50,105 nt of DNA from CAZHTF01 sp964535305 (GCA_964535305.1 CAZHTF010000016.1:1-50105), one strand, 5' to 3'. Shown: positions 15,889 through 24,715, numbered from the stretch's first letter. Translations and numbers: made by a program. The notes: generated from the letters alone by a model not told the origin.

Positions 15889-17202
15889 ATGCCAGCCAGA
15901 TCGATTTGCTGCGTACGCATTCGACGCGGCTGCAACGCCGCGGCCAGCGCCGCGTTGTGCCTTGGCTCTTTTCTGCTGAGCGGCTGCCCGACGAACGACT
16001 CCACGCAGCGTGAGCGCATCGGATTTGCAAACACGCAGGACTTCACGAATTCCGGCGCCAAGCTGCTCGGCACCGCTGCATGCAGCGCCTGTCACGCATC
16101 GATCGCTGCGACACACCAGTTGCACGGCCACGCGCATGCCTTGAAGGCGGTGCGCGGCGTGGCCCCGGAGTTTCCCGCATCGGCGGTAGACGCCGGCGTA
16201 CCAACGCCGCCGGGCAACCTCACCTGGCGCGACATTTCGCATGTCGTCGGCGGCTTCGCCAAGGGCGCCCGTTTCGTCGATTCTCAGGGATTCGTGCTGA
16301 GCAGCGGCGAACTCGGCGGCGCGCCGGCCCAGTGGAACCTGCGCTTCGGACCAAACGGCACACAGGCCGGCTTCGCGGAGGAATTTCCCGCGAGCGCGAC
16401 GCCGCTGCCGTTTGAATTCGACGAACTGCGCCGCCGAAGCACTGGTTCGCAACCGGCAGACGGAGACAATCCGCAATCGCAGGAGAATCGGCCCGGAATC
16501 CAAGGCGTGTGGTTCGAAGCCGGGGTGCAATGCGAAGCGTGTCACGGGCCGGGCGGGTCGCACTTCGACACGAGCGGCCGAACGGTGCGCATCGACGTGA
16601 CCCGCATCTTTGTCGACCCGCGCGGCGCGCAGACCTGCGACGCCTGCCATTCGCAACCATACGGCGACGTCAGCGCGCGCATCCCGGCTCTCGACGGCTA
16701 TCTGCGGCCGTTCGCGCAGGCGGCGGAGCTGCGCGCCAGCGGCGGACATCGCGACTTCACTTGCAGCACCTGCCACGACCCGCACCGCTCGCTTGTGAGC
16801 GACCGCAGCGCCGCGATCCGCAACGAGTGCCGCGCCTGTCACATCAGCGAGACCATGGCCGGGCACGGCGGCGCGGCGTATGTGAGCGGCGAGTACCGCG
16901 AGACGCTGAGTTGCGAGAGTTGTCACATGCCCTACGCCGCGCGGCGGGCCTCGGCCGCGAGCGGCGGCGGCGGCGCGCGGATCGGCGACACGCGCTCGCA
17001 CGTCTTCCGCATTAACACCGACGCGGTCGATTTTCGCGGGGTTTTCTCGGCCGACGGCGCGGAACTGCTGCGCGACGCCGTCGGCCGGGCCGCGATTTCG
17101 GTCGATTTCGTTTGCCTGCGCTGCCACAATGGCGCCGGCTTGTTCTCGTTGTCCGTCGCGCGTGCCGCGGAGATCGCCGGCCGCATTCACGAGTTGCCCT
17201 GA
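15889..17202 (+). CDS. seven-heme c-type cytochrome lipoprotein
   Basis: The 437-residue product has a lipoprotein signal ending in LLSGC, with Cys33 as the lipidated residue. It then carries seven CxxCH heme sites: 65-69, 215-219, 250-254, 292-296, 314-318, 342-346 and 409-413. Several extra His residues could act as distal ligands. It should be anchored on the outer side of a membrane and shuttle electrons in anaerobic or extracellular respiration. The spacing resembles cytochrome c554-like or tetraheme families, but I cannot assign a named family. A molybdopterin oxidoreductase begins 37 bases after it on the same strand, suggesting one transcription unit. The ATG at 15889 has only a distant GGAG. 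Confidence 0.88.
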   Translation: MPARSICCVRIRRGCNAAASAALCLGSFLLSGCPTNDSTQRERIGFANTQDFTNSGAKLLGTAACSACHASIAATHQLHGHAHALKAVRGVAPEFPASAVDAGVPTPPGNLTWRDISHVVGGFAKGARFVDSQGFVLSSGELGGAPAQWNLRFGPNGTQAGFAEEFPASATPLPFEFDELRRRSTGSQPADGDNPQSQENRPGIQGVWFEAGVQCEACHGPGGSHFDTSGRTVRIDVTRIFVDPRGAQTCDACHSQPYGDVSARIPALDGYLRPFAQAAELRASGGHRDFTCSTCHDPHRSLVSDRSAAIRNECRACHISETMAGHGGAAYVSGEYRETLSCESCHMPYAARRASAASGGGGARIGDTRSHVFRINTDAVDFRGVFSADGAELLRDAVGRAAISVDFVCLRCHNGAGLFSLSVARAAEIAGRIHELP

Positions 17203-17239
17203 GCAAGTCTGTCAGCCCTGAGTTGGAGCCGTGTAGCAC

Positions 17240-19483
17240 ATGCGACCGCCGCGGGCCGCCGGTGGCTGGAGTTCGATCCTCTACGGCCTGCGCATGGCCT
17301 GGCAGGCGGGCGGACTGTGGCGCTTCTATCGTGCGCTGCACACCCAGAACGCCTGCAAAACCTGCGCGCTGGGCATGGGCGGGCAGCGCGGCGGAATGGT
17401 CAACGAAGCCGGCAGCTTTCCCGAAGTCTGCAAAAAATCGATGCAGGCCATGGCGGCCGACATGCGTGGCGGCATCCGCTCCGAGTTCTGGAGCGCGCAC
17501 GGCATCGCGGCCCTGCGCTCGCTTTCGCCGCGCGAGCTCGAGCACCTTGGCCGCTTGCGCGAGCCGCTGCTGGCCGGGCCTGAAGATGATTACTTTCGCC
17601 CGATCTCTTGGGATGACGCGCTCGCATTCTGCGAAGCTCGGCTGAAGGCCACCGCCGCCGACGAAAACTTCTTCTACTTCAGCGGCCGCGCCTCGAACGA
17701 GGCTGGTTTCCTCTGGCAGCTGTTCGCGCGGCTCTATGGCACCAACAACGTCAACAATTGCAGCTACTACTGCCACCAGGCCAGCGGCGTAGCGCTCTCC
17801 GCGAGCGTCGGCAGCGGCACGGGCACCATCCGACTCGACGACCTCGACGGCGCCGACACCGTCTTCCTGATCGGCGCAAACCCGGCCTCCAACCACCCGC
17901 GGCTGATGACCAGCCTCATGCATCTGCGAAGGCGCGGCGGCCAGGTCGTGGTCATCAACCCGATTCGCGAAACCGGCCTGGTCCGCTTCAGCGTCCCGCC
18001 TGACATGCGCAGCCTGCTCGGCGGCGGCAGCGATATCGCCAGCCTCTATCTGCAGCCGCACATCGGCGGCGACATCGCCTTGCTCACGGCGATCGCGCGG
18101 CGCGTGCTCGAACTCGGCGGCGCGCATGGCAGTTTCATTGCCGATCACACGCGCGGCTTCGACGCGTACGTGGATTTCCTGCGCAATCAAGACCCGCAAA
18201 ATTTGGCAGCGCGCAGCGGTGTAAGCGCCGCAGAGATCGAATCTGCCGCCCAGCGCTACGCGCGCTCCAACGCTGCGGTGTTCGCCTGGACCATGGGCAT
18301 CACGCATCACCTGCACGGAGTCGACAATGTGCGGGCAATCGCGAACCTGGCGCTGCTGCGCGGGATGGTGGGTCGCCGGCACGCCGGCCTGCTGCCAATC
18401 CGCGGGCACAGCAATGTTCAGGGCGTCGGCTCAATGGGCGTGACGCCGCGGCTGAAGGACGCGATCTTCGAGCGGCTGCAGCAGCACTTTGGCGTAAAGC
18501 TGCCGACCCAGCCCGGGCTGGACACGCTCGGCTGCATGCAGGCGATCAAGCAAGGGCGGCTGCGCAGCGCCTGGTGCCTGGGCGGAAACCTGTTCGGAAG
18601 CAATCCCGACGCGCGCAGCGCGACCGAAGCGTTCGCGCAGCTCGAGTCCGTCGTGTACCTGAGCACCGCGCTCAACACTGGCCACGCCTGGGGCCGCGCG
18701 CGGCACACGCTGATCCTGCCGGTGCGCGCCCGCGACGAAGAAGCCCAGCCGACCACGCAGGAATCCATGTTCAACTACGTGCGCCTCAGCGACGGCGGCC
18801 CACAGCGCCACCCCGGCACACGCAGCGAAGTCGAGATCGTCGCCGAGTTGGCCGAACGCGTGCTTGGCAACCAGGGACCGATCAATTGGCGCGCCATGCG
18901 GCAGCACAGCGAGATCCGCAAAGCGATCGCCGCGGCAATCCCCGGCTACGAAGAAGTGGCCCAGATCGAGCAGACGCGGCGCGAGTTTCACATCGCCGAT
19001 CGCACGTTGCACGCGCCACGCTTCAACACCTGCGACGGTCGGGCGCACTTTCACCTCACGCCACTGCCGGACTTGCCGCGGGCGGCGGACGAGCTGCGGC
19101 TGATGACCATTCGCAGCGAGGGGCAATTCAACACGGTGGTCTACGACGACGAGGACGTGTATCGCGGGCAGGAGCGGCGTGATGTGATCCTGATGAATGT
19201 CGACGACATCGCGCGGCTCGGGCTGCGGGCCGAGCAGCCCGTCACCGTCCGCAGCGATGCGGGCGCGTGGTCTGGCGTGCTGGTGCGCCCGTTCGACATC
19301 CGCGCGGGCAACGCCGCCATGTACTACCCGGAGGCCAACGTGCTCGTGCCGGCGATTGCGGATCACGAGTCGCGCACACCGGCGTTCAAGTCGGTGCTGG
19401 TGCGCGTAACGGCCGATGTCGGCGCCGCGAGCGCGGCCAGGGCGCTTCCGCTCGCATCGCCCGCGGCCCGCACATCTGCCTGA
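17240..19483 (+). CDS. FdhF/YdeP-family molybdopterin oxidoreductase
   Basis: This 747-residue protein is a DMSO-reductase-superfamily catalytic subunit. The N-terminal cysteines C39, C42 and C64 (CKTC...C) may hold an iron-sulfur cluster. CSYYCHQASGVAL (174-186) sits where the family contacts the molybdenum cofactor. IGANPASNHPR, VINPIRETGL and GHSNVQGVGSMG are cofactor-binding segments. The C-terminus (from about 620) is the molydopterin dinucleotide-binding domain, with TIRSEGQFNTVVYDDEDVYRG. Formate dehydrogenase H is related, but YdeP-like proteins have no settled substrate. There is no Tat signal, so it is probably cytoplasmic, although its neighbour cytochrome is exported. A MobA-like gene follows, 41 bases downstream. 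Confidence 0.88.
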   Translation: MRPPRAAGGWSSILYGLRMAWQAGGLWRFYRALHTQNACKTCALGMGGQRGGMVNEAGSFPEVCKKSMQAMAADMRGGIRSEFWSAHGIAALRSLSPRELEHLGRLREPLLAGPEDDYFRPISWDDALAFCEARLKATAADENFFYFSGRASNEAGFLWQLFARLYGTNNVNNCSYYCHQASGVALSASVGSGTGTIRLDDLDGADTVFLIGANPASNHPRLMTSLMHLRRRGGQVVVINPIRETGLVRFSVPPDMRSLLGGGSDIASLYLQPHIGGDIALLTAIARRVLELGGAHGSFIADHTRGFDAYVDFLRNQDPQNLAARSGVSAAEIESAAQRYARSNAAVFAWTMGITHHLHGVDNVRAIANLALLRGMVGRRHAGLLPIRGHSNVQGVGSMGVTPRLKDAIFERLQQHFGVKLPTQPGLDTLGCMQAIKQGRLRSAWCLGGNLFGSNPDARSATEAFAQLESVVYLSTALNTGHAWGRARHTLILPVRARDEEAQPTTQESMFNYVRLSDGGPQRHPGTRSEVEIVAELAERVLGNQGPINWRAMRQHSEIRKAIAAAIPGYEEVAQIEQTRREFHIADRTLHAPRFNTCDGRAHFHLTPLPDLPRAADELRLMTIRSEGQFNTVVYDDEDVYRGQERRDVILMNVDDIARLGLRAEQPVTVRSDAGAWSGVLVRPFDIRAGNAAMYYPEANVLVPAIADHESRTPAFKSVLVRVTADVGAASAARALPLASPAARTSA

Positions 19484-19524
19484 GTCGCGCGCGTCGCTGA
19501 CGCAGCGCAGGGGAGCCTCGTTCG

Positions 19525-20178
19525 ATGGCCGAGCGTCGCTGGAATTCAGCTTCTTCCGAATCGGATGCACCCGCACCCGCGCCGCGACTGGCGCCGCTGT
19601 GGTGCGGCGTGTTGATCGGTGGACAAAGCCAGCGCATGGGCACGCCCAAGCACCTGGTTGAATACCGGGGCGCCACGCTGCTGGAGCGCGTTGTCCGCGT
19701 GGCCGGCCCGTTTGTACAGCGCATCGTGCTCTTGGGGCGCGCCGCGATGCTGCCGGGTACGCTCAATGCGTTGCAGCAGCTTGAAGACGTGGGCAGCGCG
19801 ATCGCCGGCCCTGGCGCGCAGCAGCGCGCCGTCCATGGCCCGCTGCGCGGCATGCTTGCGGCCGCGCGGCATCGGAGCAGCGTCGCCTGGCTGATCCTGG
19901 CCTGCGACTTGCCGAAGCTCTCGGCCGAAGTGCTCGAGTGGCTGGTGTCGCAGCGCAGCGCGGCGCACATTGCGGTGCTGCCGCGAACGCCCACCGGCGT
20001 CGAGCCACTGCTGGCGATCTACGAGCCGGACGGGATGGCGGCGCTGTCTGCCCTGGTCGGCGCGGGCGCCCGCGCGCCGCGGGCCCTGGTCGATGATCCG
20101 CGCGTCGCGATGCCTTCGCTGCCTGCCGAACTGCTCGCCGCCTGCGCCAACGCAAATACGCCCGAAGATCTGCGCTGA
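19525..20178 (+). CDS. MobA-like NTP transferase (molybdenum cofactor guanylyltransferase candidate)
   Basis: This 217-residue protein has an NTP-transferase fold. GVLIGGQSQRMGTPKHLVEY (about 28-47) is the LAGGxSxRMGxxK nucleotide-binding signature, and ILACDLPKLS contains the metal-binding Asp of the family. MobA attaches GMP to molybdopterin to make the dinucleotide used by DMSO-reductase-type enzymes, and the gene directly follows such an enzyme. That context supports the assignment over the related CTP- or sugar-nucleotide transferases. The first 25 residues are Ser/Pro/Ala-rich and probably disordered. The ATG has GGGGAG about nine bases upstream. Confidence 0.82.
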   Translation: MAERRWNSASSESDAPAPAPRLAPLWCGVLIGGQSQRMGTPKHLVEYRGATLLERVVRVAGPFVQRIVLLGRAAMLPGTLNALQQLEDVGSAIAGPGAQQRAVHGPLRGMLAAARHRSSVAWLILACDLPKLSAEVLEWLVSQRSAAHIAVLPRTPTGVEPLLAIYEPDGMAALSALVGAGARAPRALVDDPRVAMPSLPAELLAACANANTPEDLR

Positions 20179-20206
20179 CGACCGGCGGCGGACGCCGCGC
20201 TCGCCC

Positions 20207-20212
20207 TATACT
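20207..20212 (+). promoter_or_regulatory. -10 TATACT for the UDP-glucuronate decarboxylase gene
   Basis: TATACT lies 44 bases before the GTG start, after a very GC-rich run that has no -35 match. Confidence 0.45.
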
Positions 20213-20256
20213 TCGCTGAAATCGAAACTCCGTATCGCTTTCAAGGAGACGCCATC

Positions 20257-21201
20257 GTGCGAGCGCTGGTCAGCGGCTGTGCCGGCTTCATCGGCTTTCA
20301 CCTGAGCAACCGCCTGCTGGATGAGGGCATCGAAGTCGTCGGCGTCGACAACATCCTCTCCGGCCAAGCGCAGAACGCCGAGGATCTCAAGGCCCGTCGC
20401 GGCTTCACATTCTTGCAGCACGACGTGACCCAGCCGCTGCCGATCGAGGGCAAGCTGGATTACATCTACAACCTGGCCTGCCCCGCGTCGCCCGTGGATT
20501 TTGACCCCAAGCGGCTCGAAATCCTGGCGGTCTGCTCACGCGGCGTGTGGAACATCCTCGACCTGGCACGCGAGAAAAACGCGCGGCTGCTGCACACCAG
20601 CACCAGCGAGGTCTACGGCGACCCGCTCGAACACCCGCAGCGCGAGAGCTATTGGGGCAACGTCAACCCGATCGGCCCACGCTCCTGCTATGACGAAGGC
20701 AAACGATTCGCCGAAGCGCTGATCACCGCTTATCGCGCGCGGCACGGCGTGCAGACGCGCATGGCGCGAATCTTCAACACCTACGGCCCGCGCATGCGCA
20801 CCAATGACGGCCGCGTCCTGCCAAACTTTATCAGCCAGGCCCTGAATAATCAGCCGCTGACGGTCTACGGCGACGGGCAGCAGACTCGCAGCCTTTGCTA
20901 CGTGAGCGACCAGGTTGACGGGCTGCTGAGGCTCTCGCGGAGCGACGTCAACGACCCGGTAAACATCGGCAACCCGGTCGAGATCACCATGCTGGACCTG
21001 GCGCGCGAGATCATCCGCCTCACCGGCAGCCGCAGCCAGCTCACGCATGTGCCGTTGCCGAAAGACGACCCGAAGGTCCGCCGACCGGATATCACGCGCG
21101 CCCAGACACTGCTGGGCTGGAACCCGCAGGTGCCGCGCGAAGAGGGTTTGAAGCGCACGATCGAGTGGTTCAAGCAGGCGACGGCCCGCCAGAGCGGTTA
21201 G
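20257..21201 (+). CDS. UDP-glucuronic acid decarboxylase (UDP-xylose synthase)
   Basis: This 314-residue extended SDR enzyme converts UDP-glucuronate to UDP-xylose using bound NAD, supplying sugar for polysaccharide or glycan synthesis. It has GCAGFIG (7-13) for NAD binding, Asp31 after beta-2, TSTSEVYGDP, the catalytic Y145-x-x-x-K149 in SCYDEGKR, ARIFNTYGPRM and YGDGQQTRSLCYVSD. All of these are hallmarks of bacterial UXS. The start is a GTG at 20257 with AAGGAG eight bases before it. Its TAG overlaps, on opposite strands, the stop of the small gene at 21198. Confidence 0.92.
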   Translation: MRALVSGCAGFIGFHLSNRLLDEGIEVVGVDNILSGQAQNAEDLKARRGFTFLQHDVTQPLPIEGKLDYIYNLACPASPVDFDPKRLEILAVCSRGVWNILDLAREKNARLLHTSTSEVYGDPLEHPQRESYWGNVNPIGPRSCYDEGKRFAEALITAYRARHGVQTRMARIFNTYGPRMRTNDGRVLPNFISQALNNQPLTVYGDGQQTRSLCYVSDQVDGLLRLSRSDVNDPVNIGNPVEITMLDLAREIIRLTGSRSQLTHVPLPKDDPKVRRPDITRAQTLLGWNPQVPREEGLKRTIEWFKQATARQSG

Positions 21202-21431
21202 CCGGGCCGCACGTCCTCGTACTGATTCTCGAGCACGCTGAGCATCTTGCGGCGGGCCTGCTCCTGCGTCAGGCCGTAGAAGACCGGTGCGATGCGGGCA
21301 TCCTCGAGATTGCCCGCGTCGTCCAGCCGCGCCAGGCGCGCGGTCCAGTGCTCGCCTTCCTGGAACACTTCGAGGACGAAGCGGTGTTCGCTACCGTCGG
21401 CGTCGGCCGCGATCCAATGCTCACGCGCCAT
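21198..21431 (-). CDS. small conserved-looking protein of unknown function
   Basis: The product is 77 residues from the ATG at 21431, chosen because GAGGAG stands seven bases upstream; a nine-codon longer version has no such support. It is acidic, with beta-type alternation (HRFVLEVFQEGEHWTARLARL) and a helical end (TQEQARRKMLSVLENQY). This resembles the small HicB-like or DUF-type beta-alpha folds, but I recognise no family. There is no signal or membrane segment. It is convergent with the decarboxylase gene; the two stop codons overlap by two bases. Confidence 0.65.
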   Translation of the reverse strand: MAREHWIAADADGSEHRFVLEVFQEGEHWTARLARLDDAGNLEDARIAPVFYGLTQEQARRKMLSVLENQYEDVRPG

Positions 21432-21516
21432 TTGCACTCCTCGCCACGGCAGGCCCAATGACCAGTGGATTGTAGTAGTGATCGGGCCGTAAGCAGCGCT
21501 GCGCGCGCGGCGCCGA

Positions 21517-23184
21517 CTACCCGCCGGCGGACGTGAGATTCGCCTGATACTCGGTGTTGTCGGGGAAGAGGTTCAGCGCGGCGCGGAAGTCGTCGCGGGC
21601 CTTGCCCAGGTCGCCCACGGCGCGATACATCAGGCCGCGCGTGTTAAACGCGCCTGCCAGCTTGTTCTTGCTCAAACCATCGCTGGTATCGAGTTGGTAG
21701 GCCTTGTCAAACGCCAGGATCGCGTCGTCGTACTGGTAGTGCGCCGCCGCATCATCGCCCCAGGCGCGATAGGCCGTTACCGCCTGGCTGCGATACGTGG
21801 TGTTGTTGCGATACAGGTCGTACGCGGCGCGGTAGCTGCCGGCAGCCTCCTTGAATTTTCCGGCGGCGGTCTGCTCGGCGCCTTGCCGCACGCGCACATC
21901 CGCCAGCCGCTGGCGGTAGAGCGCGTTCTGCGGGTCGATCTCAAACGCGGTCTGGAACGCGCCGGCCTCCGCCCCGACCGGCTTGCCCGCCGCCAGATTC
22001 TGACGCTCGCTCAGGCTGCCGGTCGCGAACAGCAGGCCCGCCAGTCGCTTGCGGCGTGAGGGGTCGGCGTTTGGCCCCAGCTCGGTCAGCGCCACGCGGA
22101 AGTCGTTGATCGCGTCGCCCAGCGCGTTGCGGCGAACGCGCAGCTCGGCCCGCGCGACGTACGCGTCGGCGAGCGCGTCCTTGATATCGGTCGAATTCGG
22201 ATCGAGCGACTTGGCTCGGTGCAGATCGGCCAGCGCTTCGTTGGTGCGCCCGTTGTCCAGCTTGCGATCGCCGGTTTTCACCAGCGCCGCCGCCAGGTCC
22301 ACGCCGTAGAGCGGATTCGCGTTGCCCAGTGTGTAGGCCGATTCAAGCGTGGCCAGCGCGGCCTGGTCGTCGCCACGGCGGAGCTGGCTGCGGCCGATCA
22401 GCAGTTTGACGAATGCGTCGCGCGGCTGTTTCTTGGCGAGGGCCGCGAGCTTCGCCTCGATCTCGGGCAATTCTTCGGGCCGGGCGTTTTGCACTGCTCC
22501 GGCAAACTCGGCCAGCGCCTCGGTGCGCTCGCCGCTGGCGTACACCTCCTCGGCCAGCGCCACGCGAGCCTCGACGAACTTCGGCGAGCGCGCTGTGAGC
22601 GCCCGCAGCAGCCGCGTGCCGCTCGCGCGCGTTTCATCGGCCGCGAGCTGGCGCCGCGCGTCGGCGAGCACCTTCTCATCGGGTTCGCGCAGCTTGCGCG
22701 CGTTCAGGGCGTCCTGTTCGTAGCCCAGGCCAGGGCTGAGCGTTTCCGCGCGGCGGAAGCTGCGCTCGGCCTTGTCGTATTCGCCGGCGCCCTGTTCGAG
22801 CTGCGCCAGCGACGCGAGGATCTCGCCGCTGGGGCGGTTCTTCTCGATATATTTCTCGAGCAGCTCGCGCGCCTGCGAGCCGCGGCCGGAGACCAGCTCC
22901 ACCGCGACACGCTTCAGCAATTCCTGCTGGGCCTTGCGCGTCTTCGGATCCAGCGGCGCCGTCGGCGCGGCGCTGCTGAATCGCGAACCAAGCACGCCGC
23001 TGAAATCAACGCTGAGCGGTTGGAATTGGGAAGCGCCTCGCGCGCCGGGGCTCAACGAAAGCTGCGATGACGGACCGAACAGGGCGGATTGCGACGAGCT
23101 GGTATCGACGCTGGGGGCGCGCGCCGCCGCCGAGACCGCGGCCAGCGCGAAGGAGAAGCCCGAGATGCTTGGCACGCTCGACAT
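21517..23184 (-). CDS. TPR-repeat protein of unknown function
   Basis: This 555-residue protein has an N-terminal Ser/Ala/Pro-rich region (1-80), then tetratricopeptide-like helical repeats. Clear examples are GEILASLAQLEQGAGEYDKA (about 109-128), EALADLHRAKSLDPNS, GDAINDFRVALTELGPN, DDAILAFDKAYQLDTSD and GKARDDFRAALNLFPDN near the end. TPR arrays are scaffolds for protein partners. The first residues (FSFALAAVSAAARA) are weakly hydrophobic and could be an export signal, but there is no clear cleavage site. It stands alone, divergent from the hibernation factor gene. The ATG at 23184 has GAGGGCGGG upstream. Confidence 0.82.
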   Translation of the reverse strand: MSSVPSISGFSFALAAVSAAARAPSVDTSSSQSALFGPSSQLSLSPGARGASQFQPLSVDFSGVLGSRFSSAAPTAPLDPKTRKAQQELLKRVAVELVSGRGSQARELLEKYIEKNRPSGEILASLAQLEQGAGEYDKAERSFRRAETLSPGLGYEQDALNARKLREPDEKVLADARRQLAADETRASGTRLLRALTARSPKFVEARVALAEEVYASGERTEALAEFAGAVQNARPEELPEIEAKLAALAKKQPRDAFVKLLIGRSQLRRGDDQAALATLESAYTLGNANPLYGVDLAAALVKTGDRKLDNGRTNEALADLHRAKSLDPNSTDIKDALADAYVARAELRVRRNALGDAINDFRVALTELGPNADPSRRKRLAGLLFATGSLSERQNLAAGKPVGAEAGAFQTAFEIDPQNALYRQRLADVRVRQGAEQTAAGKFKEAAGSYRAAYDLYRNNTTYRSQAVTAYRAWGDDAAAHYQYDDAILAFDKAYQLDTSDGLSKNKLAGAFNTRGLMYRAVGDLGKARDDFRAALNLFPDNTEYQANLTSAGG

Positions 23185-23351
23185 TGTCCCGCCCTCACGT
23201 GCCCCCCCGTGTCACCCGAATTGTGCGAAACAAACGCGGCCGACGCCGCCGCCCCGATAACAAGTCGCTGCGGCTTCCAATTCGCTGGCTCATTTGTAGC
23301 GGGCGCGTGGCGTTCGGCGGCGTACAACTCATAACCGGTGCCTGAGGATAC

Positions 23352-23368
23352 CTGGCACGCCTTTGGCC
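23352..23368 (+). promoter_or_regulatory. sigma-54-like promoter upstream of hpf
   Basis: CTGGCACGCCTTTGGCC resembles the -24/-12 consensus YTGGCACGrNNNTTGCW. GG at 23354-23355 and GC at 23366-23367 are the required ten bases apart; three consensus positions differ. It ends 46 bases before the hpf ATG. Confidence 0.4.
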
Positions 23369-23414
23369 GGAAGGAATAGAGGACTGAAGAACATCCCGAC
23401 TTGCGGAGACTCAT

Positions 23415-23759
23415 ATGCAGATTGAGGTCAATTCCACGAGTGTCGATTACACCCCCGAAGTGCGCGAGTTTTTGCAGCGACGTTTCGACGCAGCCTTCGA
23501 TCGCTTCCAGAAACAAATTCGCGAACTGCGCGTGCGGCTCTCTGACTTGAACGGGCCGCGCGGCGGCGTGGACAAATCCTGCCGCGTCTCGATCAAGCTC
23601 ACCCCGCGGGGCGAGATGGTGCTCGAGCAGCGCGGCGACGAGATTCACGCGACCATCGCCAGCGCCGTCGAACGCGCCAGCGAGAATCTGGCACAGCGGT
23701 TGGCCAAGCAGCGTGACGCCGTGCGTCAGCCGCGCAGGCCGCGCGTGCGCGAGGCGTAA
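23415..23759 (+). CDS. hpf: ribosome hibernation-promoting factor (HPF/RaiA family)
   Basis: This 114-residue protein is the short form of the HPF/YfiA family, which binds the 30S subunit and inactivates or stabilises ribosomes in starvation. It has the beta-alpha-beta-beta-beta-alpha layout: MQIEVNSTSVDYTPEVREFL, RELRVRLSDLNGPRGGVDKSCRVSIKL, and EIHATIASAVERASENLAQRL. The C-terminus is basic (RQPRRPRVR). There is no long dimerisation extension. GGAG stands eight bases before the ATG. A sigma-54-like sequence lies upstream, which would fit starvation control. Confidence 0.85.
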   Translation: MQIEVNSTSVDYTPEVREFLQRRFDAAFDRFQKQIRELRVRLSDLNGPRGGVDKSCRVSIKLTPRGEMVLEQRGDEIHATIASAVERASENLAQRLAKQRDAVRQPRRPRVREA

Positions 23760-23779
23760 GTCAACGGGCGGAGGAACGA

Positions 23780-24169
23780 CTACGCGTGGCCGATGCCATC
23801 AAAGGCCAACCCAACGTCGAGCTGATCGCCGTGACCATCCATAACCAGGTTGGTTCGCACGACGGTGGCGTGTCGGCGGATGGCCAGGCCTAATTCGGGC
23901 CGCCCAAATTCCGCCTCGCGGTGCGACGCCAACTCGTAGCGCCGCCCCGAGCGCACGCCGTAGCCGACCGGCAGATGCAGGCGCATGCCGGTCTGCGAGA
24001 AATCGATTAATCGCCCGCGGACGACTTCCCGGCCGCGCTCGTCGAGCAGCCAGATGTCGCCGAACGCCGACTCGCGCGGCGCGATTCGACGTTCGTCGGC
24101 GACGGCCTGCGCGAGGACAGCGTGGCTGAGCGAGCCGTGCAGCGAGTCTGTTTGCCAGAGCGCGCCCAT
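23780..24169 (-). CDS. PilZ-domain protein
   Basis: This 129-residue protein runs from the ATG at 24169, which has AGGAG six bases upstream; a longer frame to 24241 would overlap the NYN gene. R28-x-x-x-R32 (RIAPR) and D56-F-S58-Q-T-G61 form a complete cyclic di-GMP motif, followed by beta strands (GMRLHLPVG, AIRRHATVVRTNLV, LDVGLAFDG). It probably relays cyclic di-GMP to an unknown partner. It is the second gene of an operon with the NYN gene, 35 bases downstream of it. Confidence 0.8.
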   Translation of the reverse strand: MGALWQTDSLHGSLSHAVLAQAVADERRIAPRESAFGDIWLLDERGREVVRGRLIDFSQTGMRLHLPVGYGVRSGRRYELASHREAEFGRPELGLAIRRHATVVRTNLVMDGHGDQLDVGLAFDGIGHA

Positions 24170-24204
24170 TGCAAACTCCTGCCGAATCGGCGTAAGCGAT
24201 CTGT

Positions 24205-24693
24205 TCAGGTCGGACGATCCAAGCCCCATTCGCGCAGCCACTCGTCCGTTTGTGCGCTGGCGTCCTTGCCGTGCTTTTCAGGCGGCTCAAGCTCGGGCCG
24301 CGGCGCGCGAGCCAGAGCGCGGATGACGTCCGCCCAGAAATCAGCCGAAGGCACAGGCGCCGCGCGACGCCGACGCGCAGACGCCTGAACAGCCCGATCG
24401 GAAGACACGACCACCAGCCGCCGCGCGGCCGAGTCGCCGTCAATGATCTGCTGGATCAACTCGTCGGCGCTGCGCCCGCCGCTGAAGCTGACCTGAATAT
24501 CCGGATCACCAATCTGCCGCGCCAGCGCTGGCGGCGGAGATTGACCGTCAAACACGATATGAACGCGCGTGCCAGTCTTTCGAGCCCAATCGCCCAGCGC
24601 GCGACACAGCCGCGACCGCGCAATCGAGACATCCGGCTCGCCGACCGTATTGGCAGCATGGAGCAGGTTGTTGCCGTCAATCAGAACCGGCAT
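24205..24693 (-). CDS. NYN-domain (YacP-like) putative ribonuclease
   Basis: This 162-residue protein has the PIN-like NYN fold. It begins VLIDGNNLLHA, with the metal-binding Asp6. VHIVFDGQSPP, the SADELIQQIID helix and VVSSDRAVQ follow and carry further acidic positions. YacP-type proteins are linked to RNA processing or turnover. The C-terminal 30 residues are acidic and less conserved in look. A strong promoter (TTGACC-16-TAGAAT) sits directly upstream, and the PilZ gene follows. Confidence 0.82.
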   Translation of the reverse strand: MPVLIDGNNLLHAANTVGEPDVSIARSRLCRALGDWARKTGTRVHIVFDGQSPPPALARQIGDPDIQVSFSGGRSADELIQQIIDGDSAARRLVVVSSDRAVQASARRRRAAPVPSADFWADVIRALARAPRPELEPPEKHGKDASAQTDEWLREWGLDRPT

Positions 24694-24715
24694 GCCTACT
24701 CATTCCGACGAAGAA

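Noticed and set aside
15340..17190. 616-codon open frame on the minus strand through the cytochrome gene and into cysC
   Set aside because: It runs opposite seven CxxCH heme sites and overlaps cysC in another frame. The product is Arg/Ala-rich with no recognisable domain.
17012..18409. 465-codon minus-strand open frame opposite the molybdoenzyme gene
   Set aside because: Antisense shadow of a clear molybdopterin oxidoreductase; composition is Arg/Ala/Val-rich without motifs.
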